NCBI GenBank assembly: GCA_026874595.1
Contig: CM049306.1
Span: 10,497,019 to 10,561,018, forward strand
Direction of reading: 5' to 3'
Source of the DNA: Sipunculus nudus
Lineage: Eukaryota > Annelida > Sipuncula > Golfingiida > Sipunculidae
DNA: 64,000 bases
Shown here: piece after piece, positions 60,601 to 64,000 of the stretch
Layout: every line of letters begins with the position of its first letter
Position numbering within the stretch: the first letter of the stretch is position 1
Notes under the pieces: model-generated
Told to the model about the DNA's origin: nothing
The model's database searches: none
What the model saw: only the letters and a program-made list of their open reading frames with translations
Made by a program: the position numbers and the translations under genes

Positions 60601-63291
60601 GGGTGTGACTGTGAGGCTCAGTGGGGTGGTCTTTATTTGAACAATTAAGATGAACACAGTCCAAGGGGTAGAGTGTGGTTATACAGTTTGTACAGTCTTT
60701 ATTCTAGTATTAAAGGTCATCTAAACTGCAGTAAATACACTCTAGGAGTGTTTTGTATACAGTAGGGTTTGCATTAAGCTGAGTAGCTATACTTTGAAAT
60801 ACATTTAATAATCACTGCAATTTAATATGGTTAAGCAGGAGCAGATTGCTTATTTATTTGTCCAGTAATAAGCAGATCTAATCTGTCGATACAAAACACT
60901 GGGGCCTCCCAAAAATGGCTGCTCCCCAAAATATCTACACTTTTTTTCTCCCAAAGCATATCTACAGAAAATGAGGGGTATCCAAAAATGTCTAAAGGCT
61001 TCTTTTACCAATCTATTACTTATTATTTTTATTTTTAAAGATCAATTTTAAGGATCAAAGGCTATTTACACTTCTTTAACAAAGGTTTGTTCTTTTATTT
61101 AGCATTGAGAACATGTGGTAATCCATTCAGCTATGAATGATTATCAAACTTTAAGGTTGCGAGTAGTCTAATTAATAATTTGGTACTAACTGGTTAATCA
61201 ATAATTATATGTTTATCAATAAACCTAGGAATTTTAGGGATGTGGGAAACAACTGATTATCCCCCAGTTACTGGTCCATCATATCCAGCAGACATTTTGG
61301 GACATTACCCAAATTACCCAAATCAGTAGAGATTTTGGGTAACAACAAAAAAACGTGCAGTACATATTTTGGGAGTAAATGTTTGAGCATGATTCCAAAA
61401 CACTGATGGAACTGATCTATCTCAGTCTTAGAATTGTGTCAGTGTTACTTTTTTCATACTTTCAGTTTATTCAATTAATTAGTAAATTCCTTTGGTACCT
61501 TTATAGAATCCCAGAATGTTATTCTGTTCTTAACTAATAGAAGACATGGTGAAACCCTTAAATGAAATCAATAAAGGTTTAATTAAAACCTGGCAAACTT
61601 ACATCAGTGTACTTTCTGCCACACAGTATCTGCTCCAGTAATGTAGAAAGTGTGGTGAACAGGCCAAGCCCAGCACCAAAACACACTGCTAGGACCCAGT
61701 AAGATTTGACTTTAAACATCTACAACAACAAAAAAAAGAGTTATTTTATTTTTATATTTTTTTTTTGCAAAGAACCAGGGAACAGATTTCCATCCAGCCT
61801 AGTTGTTCTATACATTTACATGAGACATGTTTGCTTGGTTAGAATGTAAACAAATCAGATGAAAAAGTCATATTATTTTAAATACCTGCACAAGAGATGT
61901 TTGTACATACTTGGACAATCACAATTAAGATATGAAATCCCACTGAAAAAGTTCTAAACTATAGAAGCAGTATACTGATTAAACAGGAAAAAAGAGCCTT
62001 TCCTCTCTTTAAACTCATCTGTCATGTGAGGACACTAACTTAACTGTTCTGTTTACATTACTTTTCATAAGTAAGTAATGAGGTCTGATGAGTATAACTT
62101 GTCTTTGGCTATTCATTGTAGATAACACTTACTGCCTTGAGGCCCTCTCTGAAGGGGACTGTCTCCTCAGCAGCACTCAATGTAGGTGGTGTCGGGGGTT
62201 TTGAACGGGTCACACCAGCTGTAGCCATGAGTGCCCCAATGCCCGGTAAAACTGTGTATACAATTAGCTGGAAAAAGGAACATTCAGCACTAACATACTT
62301 CACTAATGGTTATAATAAATAATACATGTTGAACTGAGGGCCACTTAACTTGTGACTGCTGAACATACAGATAAGGACAAGGTGATCTAAAATCACTAGT
62401 GAGCTGGATGTTGGGCATGTTATTCTGCACTATTATAGGATGTTGGGCATGTTATTCTGCACTATTATTGGATGTTGCGCATGTTATTCTATACATATGC
62501 TCTTTACACAGCCCTTTACCCATAGGCCAACTACCTATATGGTAAGCGCTGTTTGTTGTGACCTTGTATCCTGAATCTCTACACTAGAGGGGAGCACTGT
62601 ATTTTGGTCCAATCAGATGAGACCCTGTGCTGGAAGCAAAATGGTTTACTAGCCAAGCGAGTAAAACACGAAGCCAATGTTGTTCATTTCGTTTTAAGTG
62701 ACAACTCATTGCTCCGACGACCGTTTGAACATGCAACAGGCTCAGAGAGAATTGCCCAACACGTGGTTTCTGGGCGGAGCCTGATGCCTGTTAAGTGTTC
62801 ACTGACTTGCATTTGGTTGGCTGATAGTCACATCAGCAGTTTTTTAAGCAGACAGGCCCATGTGCACCACCAGGTGTTCAAGTGCATCATAAATGGTCAA
62901 AGCAGGCAGCGTGAAAATCAGTAGCTTCTTTAGAAGTGCAAGATTTCCACTGCCTCAGGAGCGTATTCTACACATAATAATGGAAATATTTACAGATGAT
63001 TGTTATGATATTAGGCAAGACTGAACAGTTACTGGTGATAATTAAAACTTGGTCATATTGAGCTATTTTTCCAGGTCCAACCTTGGTGCTACATTCATAT
63101 TTCTTTAATCACATGGGGCATGTAATCTGCCAACCTGTAGTAATCATTACATTTTTCAAAACATTTTATTTGTGACTTTGTATCAAAGGACAATGAATCA
63201 GGGAATACACATACCATTTTGTAGACATCTCCTTTTTCTTTCACAATGACAGGTGAAATCACATTGGCAAGAAGAATCCCCACGGGGTTGG
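51465..63291 (-). CDS. SLC49A3: SLC49A3 (MFSD7)-like major facilitator transporter, C-terminal seven exons (5' part outside the window)
   Basis: Seven minus-strand exons join in frame: 63291-63215, 62267-62133, 61719-61603, 59489-59337, 58440-58287, 57639-57524 and 51622-51465 (TAA). They code about 300 residues. Landmarks in order: ANPVGILLANVISPVIV, SKPPTPPTLSAAEE, YWVLAVCF with TLLEQILC, GICGALLIGIGIIG with FVDKTKKFEEV, LFGFFGFAVYP with LGVECTYPVAEATSTG, and the tail FKSPYKRLQME. The cytosolic PPTPP loop, LLEQILC, VDKTK and YKRLQ match SLC49A3 in order. SLC49 is the FLVCR-related branch of the major facilitator superfamily, 12-TM membrane transporters; the SLC49A3 substrate is not well established. 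The visible part covers roughly the last seven or eight membrane segments. The N-terminal half lies beyond 64000. A candidate poly(A) signal (AATAAA on minus) is at 50906-50911. The last intron is about 5.9 kb and full of repeats. Confidence 0.88.
52435..53210 (+). mobile_element. Dispersed repeat family copy in the last SLC49A3 intron
   Basis: It opens TAGGGACCACAGTCTCAACG and closes CAGTCAGCTGCGCTAAAAA. It is a shortened version of 41022-42480 with fewer internal units. Confidence 0.7.
53019..53033. promoter_or_regulatory. Near-consensus ERE palindrome (in repeat)
   Basis: AGGTCGCAGTGACCT, the same one-base variant as at 26434. Confidence 0.45.
53212..53560. repeat. Tandem units of about 132 bp (GGCACCACCAGTCTTG type)
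   Basis: Units begin at about 53217, 53345 and 53478 with GGCACCACCAGTCTTGTATA-like words, and share AAAGCTAT, ATATGCCCAA and TGTGCAAAA. Confidence 0.75.
54230..55950. repeat. Diverged direct repeats, unit about 1.4 kb, with a 235-bp recent duplication inside
   Basis: 54240-54560 matches 55620-55940 (GGCGCCACxATTACCT, AAAATTTGGTGATGATAGCT, TCATTTTAGTATGCTTTTT). Within, 54844-55078 and 55079-55313 are nearly identical (CTCAATTCAATCTTT start). Confidence 0.8.
55977..57445 (-). pseudogene. L1/Tx1-type LINE ORF2 C-terminal fragment in the last SLC49A3 intron
   Basis: On the minus strand the order is FILSIEML (about 57430), QCADNTLAV (57340-57314), KSDGFWIGAF (about 57215), IKWPEKSIKILGV (about 57160), SLQGRIQIVKIFIISRFQYQ (57033 down), FIWNSKTEKLQRSLL, KAPHL (56824), then a 240-codon open stretch with WLNKNFQND and IIFWNEFFKVGI. 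This is RT block 5 to the C-terminal end of an L1/Tx1 ORF2. The catalytic FADD is CADN and several stops break it, so it is inactive. It lies in the same orientation as the host gene. Confidence 0.85.
57524..57639 (-). CDS. SLC49A3: SLC49A3-like exon f (penultimate)
   Basis: The acceptor is ctgtgttacag and the donor ACA G|gtaaga; 116 nt that complete the phase-2 codon and leave phase 1. It codes QLQVIVYVLVMPYLA, a membrane helix, then a Ser-rich extracellular-type loop (GGYCSSSHSSTESIQS). Confidence 0.78.
58287..58440 (-). CDS. SLC49A3: SLC49A3-like exon e (LGVECTYPVAEA motif)
   Basis: An acceptor-like tttcag on the minus strand precedes the first base; the codons run VSMYEGLEAW to LIISG, with donor GG|gtgaga after 58287 in phase 2. 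It codes LFGFFGFAVYP and LELGVECTYPVAEATSTG, the E-x-TYPV-E signature shared across FLVCR/SLC49 proteins. The 5' end may be off by up to three bases. Confidence 0.86.
59337..59489 (-). CDS. SLC49A3: SLC49A3-like exon d (two helices and VDKTK loop)
   Basis: The acceptor is gtttatttcag and the donor CTG|gtaagt; 51 codons in phase 0. It codes GICGALLIGIGIIGAAVAS, the intracellular loop FVDKTKKFEEV (an MFS A-like loop) and a second helix SFAMTALASVMFAL. Confidence 0.87.
59644..60470 (+). mobile_element. 5' part of the dispersed repeat family, in an SLC49A3 intron
   Basis: It opens TAGGGACCCATGAGTCTCG and follows 41022-41760 closely (CATTTGTCTATAA, GATGGGCCCTGTGACCTTAA). The 3' part with ERE and (GACG)n is missing. 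DR1-type sites lie at 60078-60090 and 60370-60382. Confidence 0.75.
60370..60382. promoter_or_regulatory. Exact DR1 nuclear-receptor-type site (in repeat)
   Basis: TGACCTTTGACCT, the inverse of AGGTCAAAGGTCA, with a further TGACC half-site just upstream. The same word occurs at 60078-60090 and 46480-46492. Confidence 0.45.
60480..61600. other. SLC49A3 intron, no further feature seen
   Basis: Intronic AT-rich DNA between exons c and d, without a repeat I recognise. Confidence 0.4.
61603..61719 (-). CDS. SLC49A3: SLC49A3-like exon c (LLEQILC motif)
   Basis: The acceptor is ttgttgttgtag and the donor GAT|gtaagt; 39 codons in phase 0. It codes SYWVLAVCFGAGLGLFTTL and STLLEQILCGRKY, a membrane segment and the conserved LLEQILC. 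Confidence 0.85.
62133..62267 (-). CDS. SLC49A3: SLC49A3-like exon b (membrane helix and PPTPP loop)
   Basis: The acceptor is ttcctttttccag and the donor GCA|gtaagtg; 45 whole codons. It codes LIVYTVLPGIGALMATAGV, a membrane helix, then the cytosolic KPPTPPTLSAAEETVPFREG loop typical of the middle of SLC49A3. Confidence 0.85.
62406..62497. repeat. Three tandem copies of a 32-bp unit
   Basis: GGATGTTGGGCATGTTATTC starts at 62406, 62438 and 62470; the last copy has one change. It lies next to the left edge of the repeat at 62491. Confidence 0.9.
62491..62970. repeat. Dispersed repeat with CCAAT and GC-box words, copy 2 (intronic)
   Basis: The shorter partner of 50371-51072 in the same orientation, lacking about 230 bp. 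It lies in the intron between exons a and b. Its 106-codon frame is not kept in copy 1. Confidence 0.75.
63215..63291 (-). CDS. SLC49A3: SLC49A3-like exon a (ANPVG motif)
   Basis: On the minus strand, acceptor attttacag precedes the exon and donor ATG|gtatgt follows it. The 77 nt start in phase 1 and end on a codon boundary. The exon codes ANPVGILLANVISPVIV, a membrane helix with the NPxG(I/V) signature of the FLVCR/SLC49 family, then a short charged loop. Confidence 0.83.
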
Positions 63292-63652
63292 CTGTAAAAT
63301 AAACACAAACACAAATTATAAATTGAGACTGTGAAAGAAACTAATACTGCATTGAATACTTTAATTCACAGACTCAAGGGTTGGCAGTTTTATCCGCAGC
63401 TGGTTTAATCCACTGGATTCATAGGAATAATGTGGATCGGATAAAACAGGTTTTATCCAGTTTATCCAAAGTTTGGGTTTATACTGTCTGTGAAATAGAC
63501 ATTTCATATTAAATTTAGCTTTTCAATTTTAAATAATAAAGTTCTAATAAGAAACATTTTTCTAGTTGACTGAATTATTATGTTACCATAGTTAAAAATA
63601 AACACAAATATTTTTTGTCACAGATCCCTAATGAAAGTGATGCCATGATCTT

Positions 63653-64000
63653 AACTAGATATTTCTTGGCACCGCAGGTGCCATAGTATCCCCAGACAAT
63701 TACCCCCCCTCCCTCCCTCCCCCCAGCCCTTGATAAGATGCATCTAACCTGAAAGTTTGGTGACTGTACCGACAATTTTTTGAGTTATTGCCGTAATTTC
63801 ATTTTAACATTATCGCTGCTGTGACCTTGAAAAAATGTATCAAGGTCATCCATGTTCAAATTTGACCTAGCCGTTGATGAGATGCATCAAACTTGTGGGT
63901 TTGGTGACTGTACCTCAAATTCTTACAAAGTTATCCAGTTTAAACATCATTTTAGCAAGAAAACAACATAAGGTCGCACCACCTGTCTTCTGCAGAAAAC
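63653..64000. repeat. Start of the GGCACCGCAGGTGCC-type repeat, running off the window
   Basis: AACTAGATATTTCTTGGCACC matches the start at 45618, followed by a C-rich tract and GTGACCTTGA/AAGGTCA words. It continues past 64000, within an upstream SLC49A3 intron. Confidence 0.65.

Noticed and set aside
62604-62924. 106-codon frame
   Set aside because: It lies within a dispersed repeat; the sister copy at 50.4 kb does not keep the frame.

Overview
This is an AT-rich animal nuclear sequence: genes split by GT-AG introns, long non-coding stretches, abundant microsatellites, three decayed non-LTR retrotransposon fragments, tRNA-like SINE sequences and many dispersed repeats. The two genes are metazoan types. 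Repeats that carry (GACG)n tracts and end in CAGTCAGCTGAGCTAAAAA, together with AGGTCA-rich repeat cores, are features I associate with bivalve mollusc genomes. The species is inference; no marker gene is present.

Layout. 1-6310: a very large imperfect palindrome, with an (AT)n core near 1.5 kb and arms of about 1.47 kb, whose right arm is split by a 2.6 kb inserted repeat (2307-4917). A second copy of the palindrome's GATC-rich inner part and a tRNA-like block follow. 6.3-30.7 kb: no recognisable gene. It holds a two-copy tandem repeat (7.5-8.9 kb), microsatellites, two copies of one SINE (16.7 and 25 kb), a 12-copy 45-bp minisatellite (22.3 kb), a repeat with consensus estrogen-response-element palindromes (18.4-19.1 kb), a nested MITE (26.5-27.4 kb) and an inverted-repeat element (28.5-28.8 kb). 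30.7-31.3 kb: the 3' end of a CR1/L2-like LINE. 31.5-35.2 kb (+): an apparently complete five-exon gene for a compact CABIT-SAM protein of the GAREM type, about 430 aa. 35.2-51 kb: repeats, including an L1/Tx1-type LINE fragment (37.9-38.9 kb, minus), a 145-bp tandem array and a repeat rich in nuclear-receptor-type sites. 51.5-63.3 kb (-): the last seven exons of an SLC49A3 (MFSD7)-like major facilitator transporter; its 5' half lies beyond the right end. Its introns hold another L1/Tx1 fragment and more dispersed repeats.

The two genes face each other tail to tail, about 16 kb apart, and nothing in the sequence ties their functions together. One is a signalling adaptor, the other a membrane transporter. 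All splice phases were checked by hand and agree across both models.

I did not find a clearly new multi-gene system. The most interesting signals are the full-consensus estrogen-response-element palindromes and DR1 nuclear-receptor sites carried by dispersed repeats, a nested Harbinger-like MITE with an extraordinary ATTC/GAAT-rich interior and a clean empty-site comparison, and the giant palindrome at the left edge.
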